NCBI GenBank assembly: GCA_037200985.1
Contig: JBBCGJ010000001.1
Coordinates: 4,378,756 to 4,442,755, forward strand
DNA length: 64,000 bases
Reading direction: 5' to 3'
DNA from: Rhizomicrobium sp.
GTDB lineage: Bacteria; Pseudomonadota; Alphaproteobacteria; Micropepsales; Micropepsaceae
The translations under genes were made by a program, and so were the position numbers. The stretch's first letter is position 1; each line of letters opens with the position of its first letter. A model generated the notes under the pieces. That model had not been told where the DNA came from, did no database searches, and worked only from the letters and a program-made list of their open reading frames with translations. Of the stretch, positions 1 through 8,440 are shown piece by piece.

Positions 1-662
1 TGGATGTCCCTGGTCTGCAGGAAGAAGCTTTCCTCGCCGATCCATTTCTGGCTCGGCGTCATGGTGGTGTCGTAATTGCCGTAGGACAGGTTGGCCGCCT
101 TGAAGCCGGTGAAGCCGTGCTTGTCGCGCATCCGCACCAGGGTCGGCACGGCGAGCGTCGCGCCGGCCGACTCGCCGCCGATCGACAGCCAGTCCGAGCC
201 GAACTCGGCCTTGGCATGCCTGGCAAGCCACAGCGCCGCGGTCTCGCAATCGTCCCAACCTTCCGGATAGGGATGCACCGGCGCCAGCCGGTACTCGACG
301 CTGACGCAGGCGAGCCCCGTCGCGGTCATGATCCGCTCCAGCATCGGGTCCTGGTCGGCGGCCGATCCCATGATCAGCCCGCCGCCATGCAGGTGCATAT
401 AGACGCCCTTGGGATTGTCCGGCGCCACGACGTGCAGCGACACCGGCGCCCGGCCCTTTATCTCCGCGGTCAGCGTCCGGGCGCGGGGCGAAACCGGAGA
501 CGCGAACATCCGCTCGGGCGGCTTGCCGTCCGGCGCCGGCGGGCGCTCCCACGGCTTGGGCTGGCCCTTCATCTGCGCCGCGAGCGTCTCGTTGAAGGCG
601 CGCGTCTCGGCGGAGACGGCGTCGGGCCTGAACAAGGCGGGGTCGAAGGGGTTCACGCGCAT
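1..662 (-). CDS. Alpha/beta hydrolase, HSL (family IV) esterase, C-terminus off the left edge
   Basis: About 220 N-terminal residues are visible; the rest lies beyond base 1. The protein shows HGGG (residues 92-95, oxyanion hole) and GESAG (163-167, nucleophile Ser165), the hallmark pair of hormone-sensitive-lipase-type carboxylesterases. The ATG at 662 follows a purine-rich stretch (CAGGAGCGAGTT) that can serve as ribosome binding site. There is no signal peptide, so it is probably cytoplasmic and cleaves a small ester. The catalytic Asp and His are expected in the missing part. It is followed upstream by a repeat array and has no clear operon partner inside the window. The family is certain; the substrate is unknown. 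Confidence 0.85.
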   Translation of the reverse strand, partial: MRVNPFDPALFRPDAVSAETRAFNETLAAQMKGQPKPWERPPAPDGKPPERMFASPVSPRARTLTAEIKGRAPVSLHVVAPDNPKGVYMHLHGGGLIMGSAADQDPMLERIMTATGLACVSVEYRLAPVHPYPEGWDDCETAALWLARHAKAEFGSDWLSIGGESAGATLAVPTLVRMRDKHGFTGFKAANLSYGNYDTTMTPSQKWIGEESFFLQTRDI

Positions 663-676
663 AACTCGCTCCTGTT

Positions 677-968
677 TTTCCTCCCCCGCGTTTACGGGGG
701 AGGGGGACCGCGAAGCGGTGGAGGGGGCACGACGGGGCGGGCCCCCTCCGCTTCGTTCGCTTCGCTCACTCAGCACCTCCCCCGCAACAGCGGGGGAGGA
801 AATCCCCGTAACAGCGGGGGAGGGACTGCGAAGCGGTGGAGGGGGCACGACGGGGCGGGCCCCCTCCGCTTCGTTCGCTTCGCTCACTCAGCACCTCCCC
901 CGCAACAGCGGGGGAGGAAATCCCGCAAGAGCGGGGGGACGAAATCCCCGCAACAGCGGGGGAGGAAA
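677..968. repeat. Family A GC-rich intergenic repeat array with a 118-bp tandem duplication
   Basis: Alternating arms of the type CCTCCCCCGC / GCGGGGGAGG fill the 314-base gap between two minus-strand genes. A segment starting at 710 (GCGAAGCGGTGG) recurs at 828, so about 118 bp are tandemly duplicated almost identically. Three further short arm copies follow to 968. Related elements occur at 40451-40578, 47127-47263 and 53605-53784. Short frames through it are compositional artefacts. I see no gene in this gap. Confidence 0.85.
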
Positions 969-976
969 GCTGGAAT

Positions 977-2131
977 TTACGCCGCCCTCGACAGCGGCTC
1001 GCCGATGGTGAGCGGCTCCGCGGTCCAGCTTTTCAGTTCGGGCAGGCAATGCCGGGCGAAAGTGGTGAGGTTTCCCGCTACCTCCTCATACGTCATGCCC
1101 CCGGTCCACAGATGCGGGAAGAAGCCCTGCGGCTTGCGCTGCGCCTTCACCTCCTCCAGCCGGCTCAGCACGTCCTTCGGCGTGCCATAGACCGATTGCT
1201 GGATGACGCCTTCCACCGCGCCCTCGATATCCTCCGGCTTCAGGCGCAGCGCCTTGTACGCCTCATAACCCTTGACCGAGCCGTGATGCTCCGACGCCAT
1301 CTCGTAATGCTCGATCGCCGAGCGGAAGGTGTTCGCGGCATAGACCCGCGCCATCTCGTAAGCCTTGTCCCTGCTCTCATCGACGAAGACGAGGTTGGAG
1401 ACGAACGGCCCCGGCGGCGGCACGTCCGGATGGAATTCCTTCCACGCCTTCAGCCACGGGTCCTCCGCCTGGTCGGCCTGCACCGGCACATGGCCCGCCT
1501 GGATCTTGCCGCCGCCGAAGGGCGGGCGGTTGGTGTTCGTCGTCATCGGCTGGTTCAGGAACAGCCGCGGCAGGCCGAGCTTGGCCGTGGCGCGCAGCGA
1601 ATCCGGCGTGCCGCCCGCGACGAAGGCGCGGCCCTTGAGCGAGCGCAAAGGCCGCGGCCTGATCTCGCGGCGGGGCTGCTTGAAGATCTCGCCGCCCTCG
1701 ATGAAGCCGGTCTCCAGCGCGTTGATGACCAGCGAGACGATCTCGTCGAACAGCTCGCGTGCTTTCGATTGGTCGATGCGCAGGCCCTCATATTCCAGCC
1801 GCGCCAGGCCGCGGCCGAGGCCGACCACCAGCCGCCCGCCGGAGAGATGGTCGAGCCAGGAAAGCTGCTCCGCGAGCCGCACCGGATCGTGCCACGGCGC
1901 CACGATCACCGCGGTGCCCAGCCGCATATGCCTGGTCTTGGCGGCCAGCCAGGACAGCGTCATCAAGGGCGCCGGGCTGACCGAATAGTCGTCGAAATGA
2001 TGCTCGGTCATCCAGATCGAATCATAGCCGAGCTCCTCGCCCAGCAGGATCTGCCGAAGCTCGTCCTGCATGAACTGGCGATCGTCGATTTTCCGGTAAT
2101 TCGCAAAGCCGGTGCAAAGTCCGACGTGCAT
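977..2131 (-). CDS. LLM-class flavin-dependent oxidoreductase (bacterial luciferase-like)
   Basis: A 384-residue protein of the luciferase-like monooxygenase fold, a FMN/F420-type TIM barrel. The N-terminal strand is followed by GYDSIWMTEHHF (about residues 40-51), the usual family signature, and by SGGRLVVGLGRG near 105-115. Such enzymes oxidise substrates with O2 and reduced flavin. The ATG at 2131 is preceded by AGGAGGAAG at good spacing, so I prefer it to upstream in-frame codons that would run into the SDR gene. It lies 16 bases downstream of the SDR stop, so the two are probably co-transcribed. A second LLM protein is encoded divergently at 3138. Substrate unknown. Confidence 0.9.
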   Translation of the reverse strand: MHVGLCTGFANYRKIDDRQFMQDELRQILLGEELGYDSIWMTEHHFDDYSVSPAPLMTLSWLAAKTRHMRLGTAVIVAPWHDPVRLAEQLSWLDHLSGGRLVVGLGRGLARLEYEGLRIDQSKARELFDEIVSLVINALETGFIEGGEIFKQPRREIRPRPLRSLKGRAFVAGGTPDSLRATAKLGLPRLFLNQPMTTNTNRPPFGGGKIQAGHVPVQADQAEDPWLKAWKEFHPDVPPPGPFVSNLVFVDESRDKAYEMARVYAANTFRSAIEHYEMASEHHGSVKGYEAYKALRLKPEDIEGAVEGVIQQSVYGTPKDVLSRLEEVKAQRKPQGFFPHLWTGGMTYEEVAGNLTTFARHCLPELKSWTAEPLTIGEPLSRAA

Positions 2132-2147
2132 GAAATCTTCCTCCTGG

Positions 2148-2978
2148 TCAGTCCGCCACGCCGAGGCCCCAGCCGCCGTCGATGACGATCTGCTGCCCGG
2201 TGATGTATTCGCAGGCCGGCGACGACAGAAACAGCGCCAGCCCCGCCATGTCCTTCGGCCAGCCGACGCGGTGCATCGGCACCCGCGCGGAGACCGTCTT
2301 CTGCGTCTCGGGATTGTGCGCGTGGCCGCCGCCGATATTGGTGACGAAGAAGCCCGGGGCGATGGCGTTGACGCAGATGCCATAGGCCGCCAGCTCCAGC
2401 GCCAGGTTGCGCATGAAATGCGCCGCGCCGGCCTTCGCCGCCATATAGGCGCTGCCGATCACCGCCTCCTGCGTCAGCCCCGCCAGCGAGGTCGTGACGA
2501 TGATGCGGCCCGAACGCTGCGGCCGCATATGGCGCGCCGCGGCGCGGCAGGTGGCGAACACGCCGTTCAGATTGATGTTTATCGTGCGTTCCCAGCGCTC
2601 GTCGGTGTAGTTCTCGATGGCGCCCGCTTCGACGCGGCCTCTGCTGTCGCCGACCCAGGAATCCAGATAACCGATGCCGGAATCGATTCCGGCATTGGCG
2701 AACACCACGTCGATCTTGCCGTATGCTTTCGCCGCGTTGTCGAAGGCCTCGTCCAGCCGCTTGTGGTCGGTGACGTCGACCACCTCGCCGCGCACGTCAT
2801 AGCCGAGCTCTTTCAGCCGCCGCACCTCGGACGCGATGCGCGCCGCGTCGATGTCGAGCAGCGTCACGCGCGCGCCGTTCTCGGCCAGCGCCTCCGCGAA
2901 ACCGAGGCCGAGCCCGCTGGCGCCGCCGGTGATGACGACGCCATAGCCCTCGACCTTGAACAGATCGGCAATCTTCAC
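2148..2978 (-). CDS. SDR family NAD(P)-dependent oxidoreductase
   Basis: A 276-residue classical short-chain dehydrogenase. The cofactor motif TGGASGLG lies near residues 17-24, followed by the NAG motif (FANAGI), a catalytic Ser in VTTSLAG, and a YMAAK motif carrying the Tyr and Lys. The C-terminal IDGGWG is typical of the family. The start is a GTG at 2978 with GGGAGG six bases upstream. An insertion around residues 100-125 (GYLDSWVGDSRGR) is longer than in the commonest SDRs. It heads a two-gene minus-strand unit with the LLM oxidoreductase, which suggests the two act on the same catabolic substrate. Substrate not deducible. Confidence 0.9.
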   Translation of the reverse strand: MKIADLFKVEGYGVVITGGASGLGLGFAEALAENGARVTLLDIDAARIASEVRRLKELGYDVRGEVVDVTDHKRLDEAFDNAAKAYGKIDVVFANAGIDSGIGYLDSWVGDSRGRVEAGAIENYTDERWERTININLNGVFATCRAAARHMRPQRSGRIIVTTSLAGLTQEAVIGSAYMAAKAGAAHFMRNLALELAAYGICVNAIAPGFFVTNIGGGHAHNPETQKTVSARVPMHRVGWPKDMAGLALFLSSPACEYITGQQIVIDGGWGLGVAD

Positions 2979-3137
2979 CCGGCGCCTCCCGTCGTTTTGC
3001 CGAGCCTGACTCAGGACGCGGGAACGAACGCGCTTGTCAGCGCACTGCGATAAGCCCATCCGCGAACAGCATAATTCGCCGCCTTGCCAGCGCTGCCGCG
3101 CCGCTCCAACATCGCGAAAACATCCTGGGAGACGCCC

Positions 3138-4319
3138 GTGAAAAAGACTCGCTTCGGCATTTTCATGCCGCCGTTCAACGCGCCGGCGACGCAGAACGCG
3201 ACCTCGTCGCTGCAGCGGAACGTCGACACGATCCGCCTGCTCGACGACCTCGGCTATGACGAGGCGTGGATCGGCGAGCATCATTCGGGCGGCGCCGAGA
3301 TCATCGCCGAGCCGATCCAGTTCCTGTCCTATGTCGGTGCGCTGACCAAGCACATCAAGCTGGGGCCGGGCGTGGTGTCGCTGCCCTATCACAATCCGCT
3401 CTGGGTCGCCGACCGCATCATCCTCGCCGATCACCTTCTGCGCGGCCGCGTGATGCTGGGCTTCGGACCCGGCTCGCTGCCGACCGACGCCACGATGATC
3501 GGGCTGGAGCCCAAGCAGCTGCGTCCGGCGCTGGATCACGATGTCGGCGTCGTGCTCGATCTGCTCAAGGGCAAGACGGTGACGGTGAAGACCGACCGCT
3601 ACAATCTGGTCGACGCGCAGTGCCAGCTCGCGCCCTATTCGGATTTCGACATCTGCGTCGCCGCCTCGACCTCGCCGGCCGGCTCGATGCTGGCGGGCCG
3701 CCACGGCCTCGGCATCCTCTCACTGGGCGCGCTGATGCGCGAGGACCTGAACCTGATGCGCCATCACTGGGACCGCGCCGAGGCGGAAGCCGCCAAGCAC
3801 AACCAGACGGTCGACCAGAACCAGTGGCGCCTCGTCGGCTTCATGCACATCGCCGAGACCCGCAAGCAGGCCATCGAGGACGTCAAATACGGCCTGCATC
3901 ATTTCGTGCGCTACACCCAGGAAGTCCTCGCGCTGCCGACGCTCAGGGTCAGCGGCAAGACCTTCGAGGAACAGCTTGCCTGGTTCACCGAGGGCGGCGT
4001 GGCGATCATCGGCACGCCCGACGACGCGATTGCCCATATCAAGCGGCTGCAGGAACAGTCCGGCGGCTTCGGCTCCTATCTGATGGTGGCGAACGATTTC
4101 GCGAGCTGGGAAGCGACGCGCAAGCACTACGAGCTGTTCGCGCGCTATGTCATGCCGGCCTTCCAGCCGTCGCAGGGCCGCCTGCTGGCCTCGGAGCGCT
4201 ATGCGATCAGCCGGCACACCGAGCTCGACGCCGCCAATGGCGCGGCCATCCAGGCCTGGACCGACCAGAACGCCGTCAGTCCGGCCAAGCCCGGCACCGG
4301 CCCTTTGGGCGAGCGCTGA
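3138..4319 (+). CDS. LLM-class flavin-dependent oxidoreductase
   Basis: A 393-residue luciferase-like monooxygenase. The N-terminus KKTRFGIFMPPFNAP and the GYDEAWIGEHHSGG motif (near residues 40-55) match the family, as does the LLRGRVMLGFGPGS motif. I take the GTG at 3138 (GGGAG eight bases upstream) rather than an in-frame ATG at 3084, whose extra residues show no family similarity. It is divergent from the SDR/LLM pair at 2148-2978, and the 159-bp gap probably holds both promoters. It is only distantly similar to the 977-2131 LLM, so the two are not a recent duplication. Confidence 0.88.
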   Translation: MKKTRFGIFMPPFNAPATQNATSSLQRNVDTIRLLDDLGYDEAWIGEHHSGGAEIIAEPIQFLSYVGALTKHIKLGPGVVSLPYHNPLWVADRIILADHLLRGRVMLGFGPGSLPTDATMIGLEPKQLRPALDHDVGVVLDLLKGKTVTVKTDRYNLVDAQCQLAPYSDFDICVAASTSPAGSMLAGRHGLGILSLGALMREDLNLMRHHWDRAEAEAAKHNQTVDQNQWRLVGFMHIAETRKQAIEDVKYGLHHFVRYTQEVLALPTLRVSGKTFEEQLAWFTEGGVAIIGTPDDAIAHIKRLQEQSGGFGSYLMVANDFASWEATRKHYELFARYVMPAFQPSQGRLLASERYAISRHTELDAANGAAIQAWTDQNAVSPAKPGTGPLGER

Positions 4320-4330
4320 GTCCAAAAAAA

Positions 4331-4358
4331 GCGCCGTCCGGAGTGCTCCGGACGGCGC
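4331..4358. terminator. Perfect 13-bp stem hairpin, probable terminator
   Basis: GCGCCGTCCGGAG, a TG loop, then its exact complement. On the plus strand it is preceded by seven A. The U-tract would therefore follow the stem only on minus-strand transcripts, although the adjacent genes on both sides are on the plus strand. Together the run and stem resemble a bidirectional or minus-strand intrinsic terminator. Confidence 0.6.
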
Positions 4359-4566
4359 GGGCCGCTACATGACCCAGGGGAAATCCGCCCCGTTCTTAAA
4401 CCGCCGGCCTCGGGTTCGTGCTGTGCTCACGCTGAAGGGTGAGTGCGCTAAATCGGAAGATCGGACCGAAGTCCGCGACGCCCCGCCACGATAGTGTGCG
4501 AGACATACGAATTGCTCCCGGTATACTGTGTCCCGCCCGCCCGCGATCCGGCGCAAGGAGACCAGG

Positions 4567-5787
4567 ATGAGTTTTGACCGTGTCGAAATCCCCTATGGCG
4601 CCTATTGGTCGTCGCCCTTCGCCAAATGGCAGGGTGCGCTGCAGCATCTGCATTCCATGAAATTCGCCGCCCATGTCGCGAAGGCCGAGCTCAAGAAGCG
4701 CGACATCGCGCCGGAGGTGTTCGACTTCGGCGTCCTCGGCATGACCCTGCCGCAGTTCCAGTCCTTCTACGGCGCGCCCTGGCCGCTTTACGAGATCGGG
4801 CTCAAGCATGTCGTCGGCCCGACCATGACCCAGGTGTGCTCGACCGGGGCGCGCGTCGTCCTGGCCGGCGCGTCCGAGGTCCAGGTCGGCCTTGCGTCGG
4901 TCGCGCTGGTGCTCGCCACCGACCGCACCTCGAACGGCGCCCATGTCTACTATCCCGCGCCCAAGGCGCCGGGCGGCACCGGCCAGACCGAAGACCCGAT
5001 GCTCTACAATTTCTCCAACGACGCCATCGGCGGCCACTCCATGCTGGAGACGGCGGAGAACGTGGCGCAGAAATACCAGATCTCGACCGAGGAGCAGCAC
5101 GACGTCGTGCTGCGCCGCTACGCGCAATACCAGGACGCGCTGGCCAACGACCGCGCCTTCCACAAGAGGTTCATGACGCTGCCCTTCGCCGTGCCGAAAC
5201 CGAACTTCAAGGGCGAGGACGCGGTGATGGAAGGCGACGAGGGCATCTTCCCGACCTCGGCTGAAGGTCTTGCCAAGCTCAAGCCGTCGACGCCGGGCGG
5301 CACCGTGACCTTCGGCGGCCAGACCCATCCGGCCGACGGCACCTGCGCCATGATCGTCACCTCGGCCGACAAGGCGCAGGAGTTCAGCAAGGACCCCAAT
5401 ATCCGCATCCGCTTCGCCGGCTTCGGCCAGGGGCGGGTGGACATGACCTGGATGCCGCTGGCGCCGGTCGCCGCGACCAAGCAGGTACTCAAGAACGCCG
5501 ATCTCAAGATCGCCGACATGAAGGCGGTGAAATCGCACAATCCCTTCGCGGTCAACGACATCGCCTTCGCGCGGGAGACGGGGTACGACCTCGCCAAGAT
5601 GAACAATTACGGCTGCTCGCTGATCTGGGGCCATCCCCAGGGCGCCACCGCGATGCGGCTCATCATCGAGCTGATCGAGGAGCTGGTGGAGAAGGGCGGC
5701 GGCTATGGGCTGTTCCAAGGCTGCGCCGCGGGCGATTCCTCGCTCGCCACCATCATCGAAGTATCGGATCGCAAACGCGCCGCATAG
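4567..5787 (+). CDS. Thiolase-family protein (acetyl-CoA acetyltransferase-like / lipid-transfer thiolase)
   Basis: A 406-residue protein of the thiolase fold. It has a putative nucleophilic Cys91 in VCSTGARVVLAGAS, a GHPQGA motif (His356) and a C-terminal Cys386 in FQGCAAGDSS, where ordinary thiolases have CxGGG. The start at 4567 has AAGGAG just upstream. The usual GHPLGATG and CIGGG motifs are altered (GHPQGATA, GCAAGD), which suggests a divergent acyl-CoA thiolase rather than a housekeeping acetoacetyl-CoA thiolase. Spacing to the aldehyde dehydrogenase is 21 bases, so they form an operon. A role in side-chain or fatty-acid-like breakdown is inference. Confidence 0.85.
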   Translation: MSFDRVEIPYGAYWSSPFAKWQGALQHLHSMKFAAHVAKAELKKRDIAPEVFDFGVLGMTLPQFQSFYGAPWPLYEIGLKHVVGPTMTQVCSTGARVVLAGASEVQVGLASVALVLATDRTSNGAHVYYPAPKAPGGTGQTEDPMLYNFSNDAIGGHSMLETAENVAQKYQISTEEQHDVVLRRYAQYQDALANDRAFHKRFMTLPFAVPKPNFKGEDAVMEGDEGIFPTSAEGLAKLKPSTPGGTVTFGGQTHPADGTCAMIVTSADKAQEFSKDPNIRIRFAGFGQGRVDMTWMPLAPVAATKQVLKNADLKIADMKAVKSHNPFAVNDIAFARETGYDLAKMNNYGCSLIWGHPQGATAMRLIIELIEELVEKGGGYGLFQGCAAGDSSLATIIEVSDRKRAA

Positions 5788-5808
5788 GCGGACAAGGGAG
5801 GAACGGAC

Positions 5809-7227
5809 ATGGCGGACACGTACACGCACACCATCGACGGCAAGGCCGAGAGCAGCGAGCAGAGCTTCGACGTCATCAATCCGGCGACCGGCGAGCCTTT
5901 CGCCAAATGCCCCGATGCGTCGCGCGAACAGCTCGACCGCGCCGTCGCCTCCGCCCGCACGGCGTTCGGCCCGTGGGCAGCCAAAAGCTTCGCCGAGCGG
6001 CGCGAGGCGATCGCGGCTTTCGCGCACGGGCTCGCGGCGCGGATCGACGAGATCGGCCCCGTCCTGACGCGCGAGCAGGGCAAGCCGCTCGGCCAGGCAA
6101 AATGGGAGATCGGCGGCGCCGCCCATGAGCTCGAAGCGATGTGCAAGCTCGAGATCAAGCCCGAGATCATCCGCAACGACGGCAAGCACCGGGTCGAGCT
6201 GGTCTATCACCCGCTCGGCGTCGTCGCGGCGATCACGCCGTGGAATTTCCCGATCATCCTGGCGGCGCACAAGATCGCGCACGGCCTCTATGCCGGCAAC
6301 ACGATGGTCCTGAAGCCCTCGCCCTACACGCCGCTGGCGACCCTTCTGATGGGCGAGGTGGCGCGCACCACCCTGCCGCCCGGCGTGCTCAACACGGTGG
6401 CCGGCGGCAATGCGCTGGGCGGCTGGATGACGGAGCATCCCGGCGTCGACCGCGTCTCCTTCACCGGCTCGGTCGCGACCGGCAAGCGGGTGATGGCGAG
6501 CGCCTCCGGCACGCTGAAGCGCGTCACGCTGGAGCTCGGCGGCAACGATCCGGCGATCGTGCTGGACGACGCCAATATCGAGGAGATCACGCCCAACCTG
6601 TTCCGCGGCGCCTTCCTCAACGCCGGCCAGATCTGCATGGCGGTCAAGCGCATCTACGCGCCCGACCATCTGTACGAGCCGCTGGTCGAGGGCATCACAA
6701 GGCTCGCCCGCGCCCACCGGGTCGGCGACGGCATGGACCCGGAGTCCGAGATGGGCCCGCTGCAGAACAAGATGCAGTTCGACAAGGTGATGGACGTCAT
6801 CGAGGACACGCGGCGCGACAAGCGCGCCCGCATCACCACCGGCGGCCATCAGCTCAACCGTCCCGGCTATTTCATCGCGCCGACCGTGGTCGCCGACGCG
6901 ACCGACGACATGCGGATCGTGGCCGAGGAGCAGTTCGGCCCCGTCCTGCCGATCCTGAAATACAGCGACGTGGACGACGCGGTGCGCCGCGCCAACGACA
7001 CGCGCTTCGGCCTGGCCGCCTCGGTCTGGACCAGCGACTATGAGCGCGGCGCGCAGATCGCCCGGCGCATCGAGGCCGGCACGGTCTGGATCAACCACCA
7101 TGTCGGCAGCGAGGCGGACATGCCCTTCGGCGGCTTCAAGGAATCGGGCCTCGGCCGCGAGATCGGCACGCTGGGCCTCGCCTCCTACATGGAGCCGCAG
7201 GTCATCAAGGTCCCGCTGCGGGCCTGA
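5809..7227 (+). CDS. NAD(P)+-dependent aldehyde dehydrogenase
   Basis: A 472-residue enzyme of normal family length that oxidises an aldehyde to the acid. Visible residues are Asn146 in TPWNFP, the cofactor loop FTGSVATG, the general base Glu242 in LELGG, and the nucleophile Cys276 in NAGQICMAV. It is of the succinate-semialdehyde/aliphatic aldehyde dehydrogenase type, and the exact aldehyde cannot be read from sequence. GGGAGGAA precedes the ATG. It lies directly after the thiolase-like gene and before a strong terminator, so the pair makes a two-gene operon. Confidence 0.92.
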   Translation: MADTYTHTIDGKAESSEQSFDVINPATGEPFAKCPDASREQLDRAVASARTAFGPWAAKSFAERREAIAAFAHGLAARIDEIGPVLTREQGKPLGQAKWEIGGAAHELEAMCKLEIKPEIIRNDGKHRVELVYHPLGVVAAITPWNFPIILAAHKIAHGLYAGNTMVLKPSPYTPLATLLMGEVARTTLPPGVLNTVAGGNALGGWMTEHPGVDRVSFTGSVATGKRVMASASGTLKRVTLELGGNDPAIVLDDANIEEITPNLFRGAFLNAGQICMAVKRIYAPDHLYEPLVEGITRLARAHRVGDGMDPESEMGPLQNKMQFDKVMDVIEDTRRDKRARITTGGHQLNRPGYFIAPTVVADATDDMRIVAEEQFGPVLPILKYSDVDDAVRRANDTRFGLAASVWTSDYERGAQIARRIEAGTVWINHHVGSEADMPFGGFKESGLGREIGTLGLASYMEPQVIKVPLRA

Positions 7228-7245
7228 CCGTTCTTCGGCTTTGCG

Positions 7246-7280
7246 AAAGCCTCCGCCCGGTCGAAGGGCGGGGGCTTTTT
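7246..7280 (+). terminator. Rho-independent terminator after the aldehyde dehydrogenase
   Basis: A stem of AAAGCCTCCGCCC against GGGCGGGGGCTTT with a seven-base loop, followed by TTTTT. It lies 18 bases after the stop codon. Confidence 0.85.
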
Positions 7281-7295
7281 CATGAATCGTTTGAT

Positions 7296-7376
7296 TGTCA
7301 TGCCCGCGCAGGCGGACATCCAGGGGACCGGGCGCGGTGCCGCTTGCCCTGGATTCCCGCTTGCGCGGAAATGACA
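7296..7376. repeat. Family B intergenic repeat (TGTCATGCCCGC ... CGCGGAAATGACA)
   Basis: An imperfect inverted element with TGTCATGCCCGCGCAGGCGG at one end and ATTCCCGCTTGCGCGGAAAT near the other. The same architecture recurs at 18262-18338, 25448-25525 and 32183-32249. It resembles the widespread proteobacterial REP-like GGATTCCCGC repeats. It is a non-coding palindromic unit. Confidence 0.8.
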
Positions 7377-7398
7377 GTCTGGAAGCCGGCGATTCAAA

Positions 7399-7440
7399 CC
7401 CAGCCGATTTTGCCCAGCCGATTTTGTCCAACCGGTTTTG
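7399..7440. repeat. Three tandem 14-bp repeats upstream of marR
   Basis: CCCAGCCGATTTTG occurs twice back to back (7399-7412 and 7413-7426), followed by TCCAACCGGTTTTG (7427-7440). They lie 38 bases before a candidate -35 box of the MarR gene, so they may be upstream regulator sites. Alternatively they are a small expansion of simple sequence. Confidence 0.65.
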
Positions 7441-7477
7441 CTCCGGCCGCTCCAGGGTCAGCCGCGAGCGAAAATAG

Positions 7478-7515
7478 TTGACAAGGAAACTGATGCCCCT
7501 TACTTTCCTAGGAAA
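7478..7515 (+). promoter_or_regulatory. Putative marR promoter with a palindromic operator
   Basis: TTGACA (7478-7483) lies 17 bases before TACTTT (7501-7506), a perfect -35 with a poor -10. The perfect palindrome TTTCCTAGGAAA (7504-7515) overlaps the -10 end, and AGGAAAC also occurs once more just after the -35. This layout is typical of an autorepressing MarR-type operator. Transcription start and binding are inferred. Confidence 0.6.
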
Positions 7516-7529
7516 CCAATGGAGCCGCC

Positions 7530-7991
7530 ATGGCGCGCGGAACGCGGATCAGCCTGCTCGATACCCATCTGGGCTATTGGCTGCGGATGGTGTCCAACCA
7601 TGTCTCCCACGCCTTCGGCCAGAAAGTGGCGGCGGCGGACGTCACGGTGGCCGAATGGGTCGTGCTGCGCACGCTCTATCCGGCGGACAGCGCCACGCCC
7701 AGCCGCGTCGCCGACGAGCTCAAGATGACGCGGGGCGCCATCTCCAAGCTGGTGGACCGCCTCGTCGCCAAGGATCTCGTCTCGCGGACCGTCGCCAGGC
7801 AGGACCGCCGCTGGCAGGACGTCGCGCTCACGCCGAAGGGGCGTGCCTTGGTCCCACGCCTCGCCGCGCTGGCGGACGAGAACGACGGCGAATTCTTCGG
7901 CGCGCTCTCGCCCGCGGAGCGCGCCACGCTCGAACGCATCCTCAGGAAGATCGTTCGGCAGCGCGAGATCGAAAGCGTGCCGGTCGACTGA
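7530..7991 (+). CDS. MarR family winged-helix transcriptional regulator
   Basis: A 153-residue regulator with the MarR dimer plus winged-helix layout. The DNA-binding part is around residues 50-95, with TPSRVADELKMTRGAISKLVDRL as recognition segment followed by a wing (RQDRRWQDVALTPKGR). GGAG lies a few bases before the ATG. A palindrome overlaps its promoter, so autorepression is likely. The ligand is probably a small aromatic or acyl-CoA compound given the catabolic neighbours, but that is inference. The next gene starts 26 bases downstream. Confidence 0.92.
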   Translation: MARGTRISLLDTHLGYWLRMVSNHVSHAFGQKVAAADVTVAEWVVLRTLYPADSATPSRVADELKMTRGAISKLVDRLVAKDLVSRTVARQDRRWQDVALTPKGRALVPRLAALADENDGEFFGALSPAERATLERILRKIVRQREIESVPVD

Positions 7992-8017
7992 CCGGCCAAA
8001 CATGGAAGGAGACTGCA

Positions 8018-8419
8018 ATGGACGGCGAAATCGCACGGCTGGTCGAGGACTGCACCGAAATGTCTCGGGGCGCGACGGGCAAGTTTCCCGAGATCGTCGG
8101 ACGCCTGACGGACGCCGGCATCGAGCGCTACCGTGCCGACCTCAGGCGGGGCGAAAAGACCTACTACCTGCCGAACGGCGATTCGCACGTCACGAAAGCG
8201 GAGGCGGTGGAAGGACCGTTCGCGGACGCGTTCGATCCGGCGGCGGTGGCCGCCGCGGTGCGGGCGAGCCAGGCCAACAGGATCGACTATGCGCAATTCC
8301 TTGCCCGCATCGCGGCCGCGGGGTGCGTCGAATATACCGTCTCCATCGCCGGACGGCGGGCGCTTTACAGCGGCCGCGCGGCCGACCACTACACGGAATA
8401 CTTTCCGCCGCCGGCGTGA
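8018..8419 (+). CDS. DUF1398 family protein
   Basis: A 133-residue protein resembling the DUF1398 (YbcV-like) family, with a central GIERYRADLRRGEKTYYLPNG-type segment and a conserved C-terminal half (IDYAQFLARIAAAGCVEYTV). AAGGAGA precedes the ATG at 8018. No catalytic motif or membrane segment is seen, and the family function is unknown. It lies 26 bases after marR in the same orientation, so it is probably co-transcribed. A convergent terminator separates it from the TonB receptor. Confidence 0.75.
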   Translation: MDGEIARLVEDCTEMSRGATGKFPEIVGRLTDAGIERYRADLRRGEKTYYLPNGDSHVTKAEAVEGPFADAFDPAAVAAAVRASQANRIDYAQFLARIAAAGCVEYTVSIAGRRALYSGRAADHYTEYFPPPA

Positions 8420-8440
8420 CGGCGAAACGCCCGAACAAAA

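Noticed and set aside
677..968. Possible CRISPR array
   Set aside because: The repeats are palindromic GC-rich arms with uneven spacing and the material between them is itself repeated, so there are no unique spacers. No cas gene is present.
4396..7431. A minus-strand open frame of about 1000 codons opposite the thiolase and aldehyde dehydrogenase genes
   Set aside because: Its product is a low-complexity mix of Arg, Ala, Gly, Asp and His, with no domain. It mirrors two well-recognised genes on the other strand, as expected in high-GC DNA.
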